A stretch of DNA of 64,000 nt from Pseudomonas peli (GCF_900099645.1 NZ_FMTL01000002.1:498334-562333); one strand, 5' to 3'. Shown: positions 29,453 through 42,112, counted from the first letter of the stretch. The notes: generated by a model from the sequence alone, not told the origin. Translations and numbers: made by a program.

Positions 29453-30574
29453 TTAACGATGTGCCAGTTCTGGGTGCTGTTGCAGGGTCTGGTTGAATAG
29501 CTCGACCCAGTGTGCGCTGAACTGCCGTCCGGCGAGGTTGTTGATTTCCAAAATGGCGCGTATGAGTGGGCGTTTATTCAGTGTCTGGTGTGCGCGTTCA
29601 TGGGTGCGGGCTTCAAAGGTGTCGACGATATTGATTATCAGGGCGCCGGGGCTGGTTTCGATCTCTTTCAGGCCTTTAGGGTAACCGCTGCCGTCGGCGT
29701 GCTCCTGATGCTGCACCGTTATTTCAGCCGCAGCATCCCAGCGTGGCATCCGCTTGAGCAGGTCGTAAGCGAGCCGCGGATGGGATTGCATTTGACGGCG
29801 CTCTTCGCGGTTAAAGTGGGCTTCCTTGTGCAGCATCTCCAGTGGCAGAAAAGCCATGCCCAGATCGTGCAGGCAAATGGCTGCGGCCAGTTGCTCAGGT
29901 TGTTCCGGTTTCCCGCCCATTTGGTTGATCGCCAGGGCCATGTCAAGCTGGCGCAGGCCGCGACCTTGCCAGAAGTGTGAGCGGCGTTCGCTGGCTTGCA
30001 TCAGGTCGACAAAGAACAGCAGGTCAGCGTCGGGTTCGATGCCGTAGCGTCTAAGTAGGTCAGCGGCAGCTGGGTTGTCTGCAGCAACAACCTCAGGAGG
30101 TTTTGAGCTGGGGTCAAGCTCTTGCAGCAGTGCGCTGCGGATGCCGATTTGTTGACTTGTTGGCGCGATAGCCAGTGCGCTGAGAGAGCGGCTGAGTGCC
30201 TTGCTTTGAGCCGGACCAAGCTGTGGCGCTTGGCCCCCAAGTGCATGGCGGATCTGTTCTTTCAGGTGGTCGAGGGTCAGTAGCAGGATATCGCCGAGTA
30301 GGCTGTCGAAGTGCAACTGGCCTTCGCGCAGGCACGACAGCACATCTTCCATAGCCTGCGGCACACTCATCAGCGAATCCAGGCCGATATAGCCCAGGTT
30401 GCCCTTGAGGGTATGTACCAGGCGAAATAGCTCACGCAGGCGCTCGCGGCGGTCATCGGGGGCGTGCTCAAGCTCGATCAGTAATTGCTCGCAACGCTGG
30501 AATTGTTCGCTGGATTCCAGGCGAAAGTCAGCCAGCAAATCGCTGGGTATTTCAGCCAGGTTCGGTGTGGCCAT
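29453..30574 (-). CDS. Hpt domain plus HD-GYP-like domain signalling protein
   Basis: 373 residues from the ATG at 30574, preceded by GGAGAGG (the GTG at 30586 lies inside this ribosome site). Residues 1-110 form an Hpt domain with the phospho-acceptor His54 in LVHTLKGNLGYIG. Residues about 200-360 form an HD-GYP-like domain: HD at 236-237, DGSGYP at 294-299. Two positions differ from the canonical phosphodiesterase (HDLGM for HDIGK, HQE for HHE), so activity is uncertain. It probably links a phosphorelay to c-di-GMP turnover. Confidence 0.8.
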   Translation of the reverse strand: MATPNLAEIPSDLLADFRLESSEQFQRCEQLLIELEHAPDDRRERLRELFRLVHTLKGNLGYIGLDSLMSVPQAMEDVLSCLREGQLHFDSLLGDILLLTLDHLKEQIRHALGGQAPQLGPAQSKALSRSLSALAIAPTSQQIGIRSALLQELDPSSKPPEVVAADNPAAADLLRRYGIEPDADLLFFVDLMQASERRSHFWQGRGLRQLDMALAINQMGGKPEQPEQLAAAICLHDLGMAFLPLEMLHKEAHFNREERRQMQSHPRLAYDLLKRMPRWDAAAEITVQHQEHADGSGYPKGLKEIETSPGALIINIVDTFEARTHERAHQTLNKRPLIRAILEINNLAGRQFSAHWVELFNQTLQQHPELAHR

Positions 30575-30653
30575 AAGCCTCTCCACTTATCGACAGTTAA
30601 AGAGCTGCATGCCTGAGTATAGGAAGGGCTGACAAAAGCGCGTGGGGCGGCGG

Positions 30654-30682
30654 CTGCAAGTGGCGGCTTAACCATATATAAT
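30654..30682 (+). promoter_or_regulatory. candidate sigma-70 promoter for aspS
   Basis: A perfect TATAAT at 30677-30682 with a weak -35 (CTGCAA at 30654-30659, 17-base spacing), about 180 bases before the aspS start. Confidence 0.4.
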
Positions 30683-30865
30683 CCCGCGCTTTGCCGCTTT
30701 TGTCGGGCGAACAGTGGGCTGCGTATGCGCCGCTGATCGTTTCGCGCCCCTTAAAGGCAGCACAATTGCGGAAAATGGCGCCTGCGCCAGCCGGTTGACC
30801 GGCCCACGAGCGTCGCATTCATTGCGGCCCAACGAATTCAAGACTCAAGAGAAGCGACCACCACC

Positions 30866-32641
<1,776 letters not shown>

Positions 32642-32650
32642 AGCGTCACA

Positions 32651-32680
32651 AGAAGCCTGGTTTACCAGGCTTCTTCTTTA
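32651..32680 (+). terminator. terminator after aspS
   Basis: AGAAGCCTGGT / ACCAGGCTTCT with loop TT, then TCTTTA. Confidence 0.8.
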
Positions 32681-32744
32681 TAGCGGCCTGAGAGACTCGA
32701 ACTCTCCCGCCTCGAAATCGAATATGAAACAACCGGAGTGAGTT

Positions 32745-33494
32745 ATGGCTGGTCATTCCAAGTGGGCCAACATCAAGCACCGCAAAGGGCGTCAGGACGC
32801 CAAGCGCGGCAAGATATTCACCAAGCTGATTCGTGAGTTAACAGTCGCTTCCAAGCATGGCGGTCCGATCCCGGCGGACAACCCGCGTCTGCGTCTGGCG
32901 GTGGACAAGGCGCTGACCAACAACATGTCGCGCGATGTAATCGACCGTGCCATCGCCCGTGGTGCCGGCAATAACGAAGCCGATAACGTGGTCGAGCTGA
33001 GCTACGAAGGCTACGCGCTTGGCGGCGTGGCGATCATCGTTGAAGCCATGACGGACAATCGTAATCGCACGGCGGCTGAAGTACGGCATGCCTTTACCAA
33101 GTGTGGTGGCAATCTGGGTACCGATGGTTCGGTGGCCTATATGTTTGATCGTAAGGGGCAAATCAGCTTTGCTGCAGGTGTGAGCGAAGATGCCTTGATG
33201 GAAGCCGCGCTGGAGGCCGGTGCCGATGACGTGGAAATGGCCGAAGACGGCTCGGCACTGGTGTCCACCAGCTTTTCTGATTTTCATGGGGTCAATGAGG
33301 CGCTCCGTGCGGCTGGCTTCAAGGCTGAAGAGGCAGAAATTGCCATGATCCCGTCGATCAGTGCACCGATTACCGACCTGGAAACTGCGCAGAAAGTCAT
33401 CAAGCTGATCGACATGCTCGAAGACCTTGATGACGTGCAAGAGGTCTACCACAACGCTGAGATTCCTGACGAGATCATGGAGCAGCTTGGCTGA
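32745..33494 (+). CDS. pmpR: YebC/PmpR family protein
   Basis: 249 residues, start [20 protein letters not shown] after a GGAGTGAG site. Conserved in nearly all bacteria; in P. aeruginosa PmpR represses the pqs regulator gene, while recent work on relatives points to relief of ribosome stalling at prolines. No pqs genes occur in this window. Sits before ruvCAB as usual. Confidence 0.93.
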   Translation: MAGHSKWANIKHRKGRQDAKRGKIFTKLIRELTVASKHGGPIPADNPRLRLAVDKALTNNMSRDVIDRAIARGAGNNEADNVVELSYEGYALGGVAIIVEAMTDNRNRTAAEVRHAFTKCGGNLGTDGSVAYMFDRKGQISFAAGVSEDALMEAALEAGADDVEMAEDGSALVSTSFSDFHGVNEALRAAGFKAEEAEIAMIPSISAPITDLETAQKVIKLIDMLEDLDDVQEVYHNAEIPDEIMEQLG

Positions 33495-33513
33495 GTGTTT
33501 GTGGGTAGAGCAG

Positions 33514-33558
33514 AACCGGAGGTGTTCAGGTTGTTGGCCTGAGCACTCCGGTTTTTTT
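33514..33558 (+). terminator. terminator after yebC/pmpR
   Basis: AACCGGAG...TGTTCAGG pairs with CCTGAGCA...CTCCGGTT around TTGTTGG, followed by a run of T. Confidence 0.8.
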
Positions 33559-33736
33559 ATGGCTGGTTGTCCAGGCTGCTAAGCGGCATGCCGCTGTGAC
33601 CCGATATGAATGATGCGCGGTCATTTTTATAACCTGCGCCGGATGACGCGGGCTAAGGCGGGCTCTATACTCGCGAGCTGGATAAATAGACAGTGTGTCG
33701 GCCAAATTGGCAGGCGCCTTGAGTGGGCGGTAAGGC

Positions 33737-34261
33737 ATGACCTTGATCCTTGGCATCGACCCCGGCTCGCGCATCACCGGTTACGGTGTGGTGCGTGATA
33801 CTGGGCGCAACTGCGAATATGTCGCCTCGGGCTGCATTCGCACGGGCAATGGTTCGATGCCAGAGCGTCTCCAGGTCGTGTTTCGCGGTGTACGCGAGGT
33901 GATCGAAACCTACGGGCCAGTGACCATGGGCATCGAACAGGTGTTTATGGCGCGCAACCCGGATTCAGCGCTCAAGCTCGGTCAGGCGCGCGGTGTGGCC
34001 ATCGTTGCGGGTATTGAGGCGGGGCTGGATATTGCCGAATACACCGCGACTCAGGTCAAACAGGCCATTGCCGGCACCGGTGGCGCGGATAAGGAGCAGG
34101 TGCAGATGATGGTCATGCACTTGCTCAAGCTGGTGCAGAAGCCACAGATCGATGCTTCTGACGCCTTGGCGATTGCCTTGTGTCATGCCCACCATCGGCA
34201 GAGTCTGATTCCCCATGGCCTGGTCGGTGCCAAGCGGCGCGCTGGTCGCCTTCGTTTGTAA
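33737..34261 (+). CDS. ruvC: Holliday junction endonuclease RuvC
   Basis: 174 residues. RNase H-like resolvase: catalytic acids in [14 protein letters not shown] (Asp), IEQVFM (Glu), and the C-terminal [15 protein letters not shown] (Asp). Cuts Holliday junctions with RuvAB. First gene of ruvCAB. Confidence 0.95.
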   Translation: MTLILGIDPGSRITGYGVVRDTGRNCEYVASGCIRTGNGSMPERLQVVFRGVREVIETYGPVTMGIEQVFMARNPDSALKLGQARGVAIVAGIEAGLDIAEYTATQVKQAIAGTGGADKEQVQMMVMHLLKLVQKPQIDASDALAIALCHAHHRQSLIPHGLVGAKRRAGRLRL

Positions 34262-34284
34262 CGTCATTTTTAAGGAAAGTTGCG

Positions 34285-34890
34285 GTGATCGGACGTTTGC
34301 GTGGCACCTTGGCGGAAAAGCAGCCGCCGCATGTGATTATTGACATAAATGGTTTGGGTTATGAGCTGGAAGTGCCCATGACCACCCTGTACCGTTTGCC
34401 CGCAGTGGGCGAGCCGCTGACTCTGCACACCCATCTGGTGGTTCGCGAGGATGCGCATCTGCTGTATGGCTTTTTTGAGAAGCGCGAGCGTGAGTTGTTT
34501 CGCGAGCTGATTCGCCTCAATGGCGTCGGCCCGAAACTGGCTCTGGCCTTGATGTCCGGGCTGGAGGTCGATGAGTTGGTGCGTTGTGTGCAGGCGCAAG
34601 ACACCTCGGTGCTGGTGAAGATTCCGGGTGTCGGTAAAAAAACCGCTGAGCGCCTGCTGGTTGAGCTAAAGGATCGCTTCAAAGCCTGGGAAACCGTGCC
34701 CGGCATGTCGCACCTGGTGGTGGAACCTCGTGGCGGCAGTGCAGTCTCAAGCGCGGAGAATGATGCGGTCAGCGCACTTATTTCACTCGGCTACAAACCC
34801 CAGGAAGCCAGTCGCGCCGTCTCAGCTATTAAGGAAGACGGTTTGAGCAGTGAAGATATGATTCGTCGAGCCCTGAAGGGAATGGTCTAG
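34285..34890 (+). CDS. ruvA: Holliday junction DNA helicase subunit RuvA
   Basis: 201 residues from a GTG at 34285 preceded by TAAGGAAAG; the reading from 34180 is longer than the family. OB fold, then paired helix-hairpin-helix motifs ([31 protein letters not shown]) and a C-terminal RuvB-contact domain ([15 protein letters not shown]). Its TAG shares a base with the ruvB start. Confidence 0.95.
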   Translation: MIGRLRGTLAEKQPPHVIIDINGLGYELEVPMTTLYRLPAVGEPLTLHTHLVVREDAHLLYGFFEKRERELFRELIRLNGVGPKLALALMSGLEVDELVRCVQAQDTSVLVKIPGVGKKTAERLLVELKDRFKAWETVPGMSHLVVEPRGGSAVSSAENDAVSALISLGYKPQEASRAVSAIKEDGLSSEDMIRRALKGMV

Positions 34891-35942
34891 TGCTAGAAGC
34901 AGATCGCCTGATTACCGCAGCCCCGCGTGACCGTGATGAGCAGGTTGACCGTGCTATTCGCCCGCTGAAACTGGCCGAGTACATCGGTCAGCCGAGCGTG
35001 CGCGAGCAGATGGAGCTGTTTATCCAGGCCGCCCGTGGGCGCAGTGAAGCGCTTGATCACACCCTGATATTCGGCCCGCCCGGTCTGGGCAAGACCACCC
35101 TGGCCAATATCATTGCCCAGGAAATGAATGTTTCGATCAAGAGCACCTCCGGCCCCGTGCTGGAGCGGCCGGGTGATCTGGCGGCTTTGCTGACCAATCT
35201 TGAGCCGGGCGATGTGCTGTTTATCGATGAGATTCATCGGCTGTCGCCGATTGTCGAGGAAGTGCTGTACCCGGCAATGGAGGATTTTCAGCTCGACATC
35301 ATGATCGGCGAAGGCCCTGCCGCGCGCTCAATCAAGCTCGATCTGCCGCCGTTTACCCTGGTCGGTGCGACCACGCGGGCTGGCATGCTGACCAATCCAC
35401 TGCGCGACCGTTTTGGCATTGTGCAGCGTCTGGAGTTCTACAACACCGAAGACCTGGCGACCATCGTCATGCGCTCTGCGGGGATTCTCGGCTTGTCGAT
35501 CGAGCCCCATGGCGCCTTCGAGATTGCCCGTCGCGCCCGCGGTACGCCGCGTATCGCCAACCGTCTGCTGCGCCGGGTGCGCGACTTTGCCGAAGTGCGC
35601 GCGCAGGGCGATATCACCCGCGAAATCGCCGACCTGGCGCTGAACCTGCTGGATGTCGATGAGCGTGGCTTCGACCACCAAGACCGACGTCTACTGCTGA
35701 CCATGATCGAGAAGTTCGACGGTGGCCCGGTGGGTATCGATAACCTGGCCGCTGCCATCAGTGAAGAGCGCCACACCATCGAAGATGTGTTGGAACCCTA
35801 TCTGATTCAGCAGGGCTATATCATGCGCACCCCACGTGGTCGCGTGGTGACCCGACATGCCTATCTGCACTTTGGCCTGAATGTACCCAAGCGCATGGGC
35901 GAACTTCCCACGGCTGACCTGTTCGGGGGTGATGATGATTAA
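34890..35942 (+). CDS. ruvB: Holliday junction DNA helicase motor RuvB
   Basis: 350 residues from a GTG at 34890 overlapping the ruvA stop. AAA+ ATPase: Walker [12 protein letters not shown], Walker [11 protein letters not shown], sensor region GATTRAGML with LRDRFGI, C-terminal winged helix ([13 protein letters not shown]). Drives branch migration. Confidence 0.96.
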   Translation: MLEADRLITAAPRDRDEQVDRAIRPLKLAEYIGQPSVREQMELFIQAARGRSEALDHTLIFGPPGLGKTTLANIIAQEMNVSIKSTSGPVLERPGDLAALLTNLEPGDVLFIDEIHRLSPIVEEVLYPAMEDFQLDIMIGEGPAARSIKLDLPPFTLVGATTRAGMLTNPLRDRFGIVQRLEFYNTEDLATIVMRSAGILGLSIEPHGAFEIARRARGTPRIANRLLRRVRDFAEVRAQGDITREIADLALNLLDVDERGFDHQDRRLLLTMIEKFDGGPVGIDNLAAAISEERHTIEDVLEPYLIQQGYIMRTPRGRVVTRHAYLHFGLNVPKRMGELPTADLFGGDDD

Positions 35943-35994
35943 CAAAAAATACTTGTCGAAGACGATTGGCAAGATCAGGAGCTGGCACTAGAGT

Positions 35995-36447
35995 ATGCGC
36001 GCGCAAAACGGAGTTACGCCGTTCACCCATCGCTGTCGGGTTTATTTCGAAGACACCGATGCAGGCGGCATCGTCTACTACGTCAATTACCTCAAATTTA
36101 TGGAACGGGCTCGCACCGAGTGCCTGCGTGATCTGGGTTTTCTCCAGTCGACGTTGGCCGAGGAGGGCCTGTTGTTCGTTGTGCATTCGGCTGAAGCGCG
36201 CTACCACGCGCCAGCCAAGCTCGACGATGAGTTGCTGGTGAGCGCTGAAGTGAGTGAATTGAACCGTGCCAGCCTGCGTTTTCGTCAACAGGTTAGGCGA
36301 GCAACGGATGATGCTCTGCTTTGTGAAGGGCAGTTTATGGTGGCCTGTGTGCGCGCCGACAATTTGAAACCCCGGGCTATTCCCCAAGCTCTGCACACGG
36401 CCTTTGCCGGGCAGGGCGGCGCGGGTACATCTAGAGCAGGAGAGTAA
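35995..36447 (+). CDS. ybgC: Tol-Pal-associated acyl-CoA thioesterase YbgC
   Basis: 150 residues. Hotdog-fold 4HBT thioesterase: [20 protein letters not shown] with the catalytic Asp. First gene of the tol-pal operon, 2 bases before tolQ. Confidence 0.93.
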   Translation: MRAQNGVTPFTHRCRVYFEDTDAGGIVYYVNYLKFMERARTECLRDLGFLQSTLAEEGLLFVVHSAEARYHAPAKLDDELLVSAEVSELNRASLRFRQQVRRATDDALLCEGQFMVACVRADNLKPRAIPQALHTAFAGQGGAGTSRAGE

Positions 36448-36449
36448 GC

Positions 36450-37145
36450 GTGGAAGCCAACGCCGTTGACCACATGTCAATGTGGAGTCTGATCAGCAAC
36501 GCCAGTCTGGTGGTGCAACTGGTAATGCTGACACTGGTGGCCGCATCGGTCATGTCCTGGGTCATGATTTTTCAGCGCACCGCGCTGCTGCGTGCAGCCA
36601 AGCGCGCCCTGGATAACTTCGAAGAGCGCTTCTGGTCGGGTATTGACCTGTCCAAACTATACCGCCAAGCGGGCAGCAACCCGGACCCGGACTCAGGTCT
36701 GGAGCAGATCTTTCGCGCTGGTTTTAAAGAATTCTCGCGCCTGCGTCAGCAGGCCGGTGTCGATCCGGATGCAGTGATGGACGCCGTAGCGCGTGCCATG
36801 CGTGTGGCCATCTCGCGTGAAGAAGAGAAGCTTGAGCAGAGCCTGCCGTTTCTCGCAACGGTTGGCTCCACCAGCCCGTACATCGGTCTGTTCGGTACCG
36901 TGTGGGGCATCATGAACTCCTTCCGTGGCCTGGCTCAGGTGCAGCAAGCGACGTTGGCTACTGTGGCGCCGGGTATTGCTGAGGCGCTGATTGCTACTGC
37001 TATTGGTTTGTTTGCCGCGATTCCTGCAGTTATTGCTTACAACCGTTTTGCTGCCCGTGGCGAAATGCTGATCGGTCGTTACTACACCTTCGCCGATGAG
37101 TTCCAGGCGATTCTGCACCGCAAAGTCCACACCAGCGACGACTAA
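36450..37145 (+). CDS. tolQ: Tol-Pal system proton-channel subunit TolQ
   Basis: 231 residues from a GTG at 36450. Three membrane helices (about 16-38, 135-160, 170-195) in the ExbB/MotA pattern: ATVGSTSPYIGLFGTVWGIM and ALIATAIGLFAAIPAVIAYN. With TolR it turns the proton gradient into TolA movement for outer-membrane constriction at division. Confidence 0.95.
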   Translation: MEANAVDHMSMWSLISNASLVVQLVMLTLVAASVMSWVMIFQRTALLRAAKRALDNFEERFWSGIDLSKLYRQAGSNPDPDSGLEQIFRAGFKEFSRLRQQAGVDPDAVMDAVARAMRVAISREEEKLEQSLPFLATVGSTSPYIGLFGTVWGIMNSFRGLAQVQQATLATVAPGIAEALIATAIGLFAAIPAVIAYNRFAARGEMLIGRYYTFADEFQAILHRKVHTSDD

Positions 37146-37178
37146 GCCTTAGGCACTCTTTACGAAAGGTTTTAAGCC

Positions 37179-37631
37179 ATGGCCAGAATTCGCAACAGAC
37201 GCAAGCCCGTCGCCGAGATGAACGTGGTGCCTTACATCGATGTGATGTTGGTACTGCTGGTGATCTTTATGGTGACCGCGCCCATGCTCAACCAGGGTGT
37301 CAAGGTCGATCTGCCGAAAGTCAGCAGTGAAGCCCTGCCGCAAGATAACAACGCGCAGGTGTTGACCATCTCGATCAAGGCCGACAAGACCTATTACTGG
37401 AATATGGGCACTGAAGTCGATGTCGACACAGTTCAGGACAAAGCGCTGACGCTGGAAGAAATGACCCGCGCGGTGACGGCGATCATCAGCCAGAGCCGGG
37501 CCACCGGTAAGCAGGTTCAGGTGTTTGTGCGCGGCGACAAAACCGTTGATTACGGCACCATCATGGCAGCCATGGGCGGTTTGCAGCAGGCTGACGTGGG
37601 TAACGTCGGGCTGATCACTGAGGCCCCCTGA
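37179..37631 (+). CDS. tolR: Tol-Pal system protein TolR
   Basis: 150 residues. One N-terminal helix carrying the proton-path Asp (MNVVPYIDVMLVLLVIFMVT) and a periplasmic domain (VKVDLPKVSSEALP). ExbD/TolR family. Its TGA shares a base with the tolA ATG. Confidence 0.95.
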   Translation: MARIRNRRKPVAEMNVVPYIDVMLVLLVIFMVTAPMLNQGVKVDLPKVSSEALPQDNNAQVLTISIKADKTYYWNMGTEVDVDTVQDKALTLEEMTRAVTAIISQSRATGKQVQVFVRGDKTVDYGTIMAAMGGLQQADVGNVGLITEAP

Positions 37632-38581
37632 TGCACGACCAGCGCGAACGCTCGCCTTCGGAAAGTCTGTTTTGGCCGGTTGTCTGGGCTGTGGGCCTGC
37701 ACGTCATCATGTTTGCCATGTTGTTCGTCAGTTTTGCCTTTGCCCCGGATCTGCCGCCGGCCAAGCCGGTGGTACAAGCCACCCTGTACAAGCTGCAATC
37801 ACAAAGCCAGGCCACCACTCAGACCAATCAGAAGATTGCAGGCGAAACCAAGAAAACCACCGCTCCTGTGTACGAAACCGAGCAGCTTGAACAGAAAAAG
37901 GCTGAGCAGGAAAAAGTAGCGGCCAAGGCTGCGGAACAAAAGAAAGCGCAAGAGGTTCAGAAAGCCCAAGAGGCCAAAAAAGCCGAGGCTGACAAAAAGG
38001 CTGCTGAGCAGAAGAAGCTCGCTGATGTAGCCAAGAAGAAAGCCGCGGATGAGGCGGCGAAGAAAAAAGCCGCTGAAGATGCTAAGAAAAAAGCGGCAGA
38101 AGAGGCGAAGAAGAAAGCCGCCGCTGAAGCTGCAAAGAAGAAAAAAGCGGATGACGCCAAGAAAAAGGCGGCAGAAGCGGCGCAGCGTAAAGCTGTAGAA
38201 GACAAGAAGGCTGCCGCACTGGCCGAGTTGCTGTCTGAGGATGTCGGGCGTCAGCAGGCAATCGCTGACACGGTCGGCGATGAAGTCGCTGGCAGCCTGG
38301 ATGATTTGATTGTCATGCTGGTCAGTCAGCAATGGCGGCGCCCGCCATCTGCGCGTAATGGCATGAGTGTAGAAGTGCTGATTGAAATGCTGCCTGATGG
38401 CACCATTACTAATGCCAGCGTGACGCGCTCCAGTGGTGACTCGCCATTTGACAACTCTGCTGTACAGGCGGTGCGTAACGTGGGCCGTATTGCTGAAATG
38501 CAGCAACTGGACAGAGCCACTTTTGATCGCCTATACCGGCAGCGTCGCGCTGTCTTCAAACCGGAGGATTTAGGTCTGTGA
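37631..38581 (+). CDS. tolA: cell-envelope protein TolA
   Basis: 316 residues. Membrane anchor at about 17-40; a long Ala/Lys/Glu-rich helix (about 75-200) with repeated AKKKAAE-type units spans the periplasm; the C-terminal domain (about 205-316, [19 protein letters not shown]) contacts Pal and TolB. Shorter than the PAO1 protein (347 by memory), the difference probably in the repeat-rich helix, which also shows repetitive DNA at 37960-38210. Confidence 0.95.
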   Translation: MHDQRERSPSESLFWPVVWAVGLHVIMFAMLFVSFAFAPDLPPAKPVVQATLYKLQSQSQATTQTNQKIAGETKKTTAPVYETEQLEQKKAEQEKVAAKAAEQKKAQEVQKAQEAKKAEADKKAAEQKKLADVAKKKAADEAAKKKAAEDAKKKAAEEAKKKAAAEAAKKKKADDAKKKAAEAAQRKAVEDKKAAALAELLSEDVGRQQAIADTVGDEVAGSLDDLIVMLVSQQWRRPPSARNGMSVEVLIEMLPDGTITNASVTRSSGDSPFDNSAVQAVRNVGRIAEMQQLDRATFDRLYRQRRAVFKPEDLGL

Positions 38582-39876
38582 ATACCCTAATGCGTATTGT
38601 TCTGTTCGGTCTGACCTTATTGGTCGGTACTGCTCAGGCCGCTGATCCGCTGGTGATCAGCAGTGGTACTGACCGTGCCACCCCCATCGCCGTAGTGCCG
38701 TTTGGCTGGCAGGGCGGCAGTGTGTTACCCGAGGATATGGCTGACATCATCGGCAATGACCTGCGCAATTCCGGCGTATTCGAGCCGATCCCGCGGCAGA
38801 ACATGATCAGCCTGCCGACTCAGGCGGCTGAAGTGATCTACCGCGATTGGCAAGCGTTGGGTGCGCAGTACGTACTGGTTGGCAACATTGTGCCGAACGC
38901 TGGTCGTCTGCAGATCCAGTTCGCCTTGTTCAACGTCACCACTCAGCAGCAGGTAATGACCGGCAGCGTGGGTGGCGGTGTCGATCAGCTGCGTGACATG
39001 GCGCACCACATCGCTGACCAGTCCTTCGAGAAGCTCACCGGCGTTAAGGGGGCATTCTCGACGCGTATGCTGTATGTAACAGCCGAGCGTTTTGCAGTTA
39101 ACAACACCCGCTACACCCTGCAGCGTTCCGACTATGACGGCGCCCGTGCAGTGACTCTGTTGCAATCGCGCGAGCCGATTCTTTCGCCGTCGTTCGCTCC
39201 GGATGGTCGTCGTATTGCTTACGTCTCTTTCGAGCAGAAGCGTCCACGTATCTTCGTCCAGCACATCGATACCGGTCGCCGCGAGCAGATCACCAATTTT
39301 GAAGGCCTGAATGGCGCGCCAGCCTGGTCGCCGGATGGCAATCGGCTGGCGTTCGTGCTGTCGCGTGACGGCAATCCGGAAATCTATGTGATGGACATGG
39401 GCTCTCGCCAGTTGCGTCGTGTGACCAATCAGCCATCGATTGATACCGAACCATTCTGGGGTAAGGACGGTCAGACCCTTTACTTCACATCGGATCGCTC
39501 CGGCAAGCCACAGATCTACAAGACCAATATCAACGGCGGTTCGGCAGAGCGCGTGACCTTTATCGGTAACTACAACGCCAACCCGAAGCTGTCGGCGGAT
39601 GAGAAGACTCTGGTGATGATCCATCGCCAGGACGGCTACACCGTATTCAAAGTGGCGGCACAAGACCTGCAGCGTGGCAATTTGCGTATTCTGTCCGATA
39701 CCAGTCTGGATGAGTCGCCTACTGTCGCGCCCAACGGCACCATGGTAATCTACGCCACCCGCCAGCAGGGCCGGGGAGTCTTGGTATTAGCGTCCACCAA
39801 TGGTCGCGTGAGGCTCCCTCTTCCTACCGCTCAAGGCGAAGTTCGAGAGCCTTCTTGGTCCCCTTACCTGAACTGA
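38578..39876 (+). CDS. tolB: Tol-Pal system protein TolB
   Basis: 432 residues from a GTG at 38578 overlapping tolA by 4 bases. Signal peptide cleaved after AQA. N-terminal domain then a six-bladed beta-propeller with repeated SPDG-type blades ([31 protein letters not shown]). Periplasmic; competes with peptidoglycan for Pal. Confidence 0.96.
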   Translation: MNTLMRIVLFGLTLLVGTAQAADPLVISSGTDRATPIAVVPFGWQGGSVLPEDMADIIGNDLRNSGVFEPIPRQNMISLPTQAAEVIYRDWQALGAQYVLVGNIVPNAGRLQIQFALFNVTTQQQVMTGSVGGGVDQLRDMAHHIADQSFEKLTGVKGAFSTRMLYVTAERFAVNNTRYTLQRSDYDGARAVTLLQSREPILSPSFAPDGRRIAYVSFEQKRPRIFVQHIDTGRREQITNFEGLNGAPAWSPDGNRLAFVLSRDGNPEIYVMDMGSRQLRRVTNQPSIDTEPFWGKDGQTLYFTSDRSGKPQIYKTNINGGSAERVTFIGNYNANPKLSADEKTLVMIHRQDGYTVFKVAAQDLQRGNLRILSDTSLDESPTVAPNGTMVIYATRQQGRGVLVLASTNGRVRLPLPTAQGEVREPSWSPYLN

Positions 39877-39945
39877 TGCGGTGCTACACCTTTTTTGCTG
39901 TCTGAAATACTGCTTAACACACTGGGGTTCATTAGGAGTTACATG

Positions 39946-40443
39946 ATGGAAATGCTGAAATTTGGTAAGTTTGCTGCCCTGAGCCTGGCTCTGGCCGTTG
40001 CAGTTGGTTGCTCCTCGAAAGGCGGCGACGCTGCTGGCGAAGGCGCTACCGATCCAAACGCTGGTTACGGTGCCAACACTGGCGCTGTTGATGGCAGCCT
40101 GAGCGAAGAAGCTGCTCTGCGCGCTATCACCACCTTCTACTTCGAATACGACAGCTCCGACCTGAAGCCAGAGGCCATGCGCGCTCTGGACGTGCACGCC
40201 AAAGACCTGCAAGGCAATGGCGCTCGCGTAGTTCTGGAAGGCCACGCTGACGAGCGCGGTACTCGTGAATACAACATGGCTCTGGGCGAGCGTCGCGCCA
40301 AAGCTGTGCAGCGTTACCTGGTACTGCAGGGCGTTTCGCCAGCTCAACTGGAACTGGTTTCCTACGGTGAAGAGCGCGCAATCGCCACTGGCAACGACGA
40401 GTCCTCCTGGGCTCAAAACCGTCGCGTCGAACTGCGTAAGTAA
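39946..40443 (+). CDS. pal: peptidoglycan-associated lipoprotein Pal (OprL)
   Basis: 165 residues from the ATG at 39946, 7 bases after AGGAG (an ATG one codon earlier is too close). Lipobox AVGC, a short linker, then an OmpA-like peptidoglycan-binding domain ([36 protein letters not shown]). Outer-membrane lipoprotein of the Tol-Pal system. Confidence 0.96.
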   Translation: MEMLKFGKFAALSLALAVAVGCSSKGGDAAGEGATDPNAGYGANTGAVDGSLSEEAALRAITTFYFEYDSSDLKPEAMRALDVHAKDLQGNGARVVLEGHADERGTREYNMALGERRAKAVQRYLVLQGVSPAQLELVSYGEERAIATGNDESSWAQNRRVELRK

Positions 40444-40449
40444 TTCGAT

Positions 40450-41271
40450 ATGCGTACGTGCCGTCGTGCTTTAACCGTTTTGGCGCTCAGCCTGCCGCTT
40501 GCGGCGTGGGCTGAGGTTCCCGTGGTGGATAACAATGCCGGTTACGGCAGCAGTTACCCGCCTGCTGGTTACGGTACGTCCGGCACCTCCGTCGCGACAG
40601 GGGCTGCTGCCCCTGTCACGGCGCAGGGCATGCTGTTCAACCAGTTGCAGCAGATGCAGGAAGAGATCGCGCAGCTGCGCGGTACGCTGGAAGAGCAACA
40701 GAATGAAATTCAGCGTCTGAAACAAGAAAGCCTGGAGCGTTATCAGGATCTTGATCGACGTGTGAGTGGTGGTGCAGCAGGTGCTGCAGTCGGCCAGAAT
40801 TCTTCAACTGCCGGTGCAATTAATGCCGGTGGTACGCCTACTCCGCCAGCGGCGGGGCAGGCACAAGCGCCGGCCAGTAATGAGCCGGCCGATCCAGCAA
40901 AGGAAAAGCTGTTCTACGAAGCGGCCTTTGATTTGATCAAAGCCAAGGACTTCGACAAGGCCAGTCAGGCCTTTGCCGCTTTTCTGCGCAAATACCCCAA
41001 CAGTCAGTACGCCGGCAACGCGCAGTACTGGCTCGGCGAGGTGAATCTGGCCAAAGGTGATCTGCAGGGCGCAGGCCAGGCATTCGCTCGGGTCAGCCAG
41101 ACTTACCCGAGCCACGCCAAGGTGCCGGACTCGTTGTTCAAGCTTGCCGACGTCGAGCAGCGCTTGGGTAACAGCGACAAGGCCAAAGGTATTCTGCAGC
41201 AGGTGATTGCTCAGTATCCGGGCAGCTCGGCAGCTCAGCTGGCGCAGCGTGATTTGCAGCGTTTGCCGTAA
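40450..41271 (+). CDS. cpoB: cell division coordinator CpoB (YbgF)
   Basis: 273 residues, signal peptide cleaved after AWA. A coiled coil at about 58-100 (QLQQMQEEIAQLRGTLEEQQ) mediates trimers; TPRs fill about 155-270 (YEAAFDLIKAKDFDKASQAF). Periplasmic; couples Tol to PBP1b activity in E. coli. Closes the operon. Confidence 0.94.
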   Translation: MRTCRRALTVLALSLPLAAWAEVPVVDNNAGYGSSYPPAGYGTSGTSVATGAAAPVTAQGMLFNQLQQMQEEIAQLRGTLEEQQNEIQRLKQESLERYQDLDRRVSGGAAGAAVGQNSSTAGAINAGGTPTPPAAGQAQAPASNEPADPAKEKLFYEAAFDLIKAKDFDKASQAFAAFLRKYPNSQYAGNAQYWLGEVNLAKGDLQGAGQAFARVSQTYPSHAKVPDSLFKLADVEQRLGNSDKAKGILQQVIAQYPGSSAAQLAQRDLQRLP

Positions 41272-41289
41272 CGTCGCAATTCGATTCAA

Positions 41290-41316
41290 GAAACCCGCGC
41301 CTGGCGCGGGTTTTTA
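41290..41316 (+). terminator. terminator of the tol-pal operon
   Basis: AAACCCGCGCC / GGCGCGGGTTT with a T loop, then TTATT. Confidence 0.88.
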
Positions 41317-41463
41317 TTGGCACTTAGTCAGTGAATGGGCTGGTGCGTCGTCATGCTGTGCAACGTTAAAAATTTCACCCGGAAATTTTTTCGTATACAA
41401 TCCGCGCCCCTTTTCCCGCAACGGAGGCGGACGGCCTGTTTAGCTGTCACGCCCGTGGCTGAT

Positions 41464-42111
41464 ATGCAAGATACCCTGCGCATTACCGAGATTTTCTACT
41501 CGCTGCAGGGCGAGACGCGCACCGCCGGCTTGCCGACCGTGTTCGTTCGCCTGACCGGCTGTCCTTTGCGTTGCCAATACTGCGACACCGCCTATGCCTT
41601 CAGTGGTGGCGAAATCATGTCGCTGGACGCCATTGCCCAGCAGGTGGCCGGCTACAAGCCGCGCTATATCTGCGTGACCGGTGGTGAGCCGCTGGCGCAA
41701 CCCAACTGTATTCCTCTGCTCAAGCGTCTGTGTGATGCCGGTTATGAAGTGTCGCTGGAAACCAGCGGCGCGTTGGATGTGTCGGCGGTCGACCCGCGGG
41801 TGAGCAAAGTGCTCGACCTGAAAACCCCAGGCTCGGCCGAAGTGGCGCGCAATCGCTATGAGAATATTGACCTGCTGACGCCAAATGATCAGGTCAAGTT
41901 CGTCATCTGCTCGCGCGAGGACTATGACTGGGCTGTGAGCAAACTGATCCAGTACCGCCTGGCTGAGCGCGCCGGCGAGGTGCTGATGTCGCCGAGTCAC
42001 CATGAGTTGGATGCACGCTCGCTGGCCGAGTGGATCATTGCCGACAACCTGCCAGTTCGCCTGCAGATGCAGCTGCACAAGATTCTCTGGAATGATGAGC
42101 CGGGACATTGA
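41464..42111 (+). CDS. queE: 7-carboxy-7-deazaguanine synthase QueE
   Basis: 215 residues from [13 protein letters not shown] at 41464; the reading from 41335 adds an unlikely leader. Radical SAM enzyme with Cys33, Cys37, Cys40 (C-x3-C-x2-C). Makes the 7-deazaguanine core of queuosine. Followed one base after its stop by queC. A TATACAAT box at 41394-41401 could be its -10 element. Confidence 0.95.
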   Translation: MQDTLRITEIFYSLQGETRTAGLPTVFVRLTGCPLRCQYCDTAYAFSGGEIMSLDAIAQQVAGYKPRYICVTGGEPLAQPNCIPLLKRLCDAGYEVSLETSGALDVSAVDPRVSKVLDLKTPGSAEVARNRYENIDLLTPNDQVKFVICSREDYDWAVSKLIQYRLAERAGEVLMSPSHHELDARSLAEWIIADNLPVRLQMQLHKILWNDEPGH

Positions 42112-42112
42112 T

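Noticed and set aside
41317..41463. preQ1 riboswitch before queE
   Set aside because: No compact H-type pseudoknot pattern visible; only a promoter-like box.
42002..42112. N-terminal extension of queC
   Set aside because: Extra residues overlap queE and are not part of the family; the ATG at 42113 gives the standard 224 residues.
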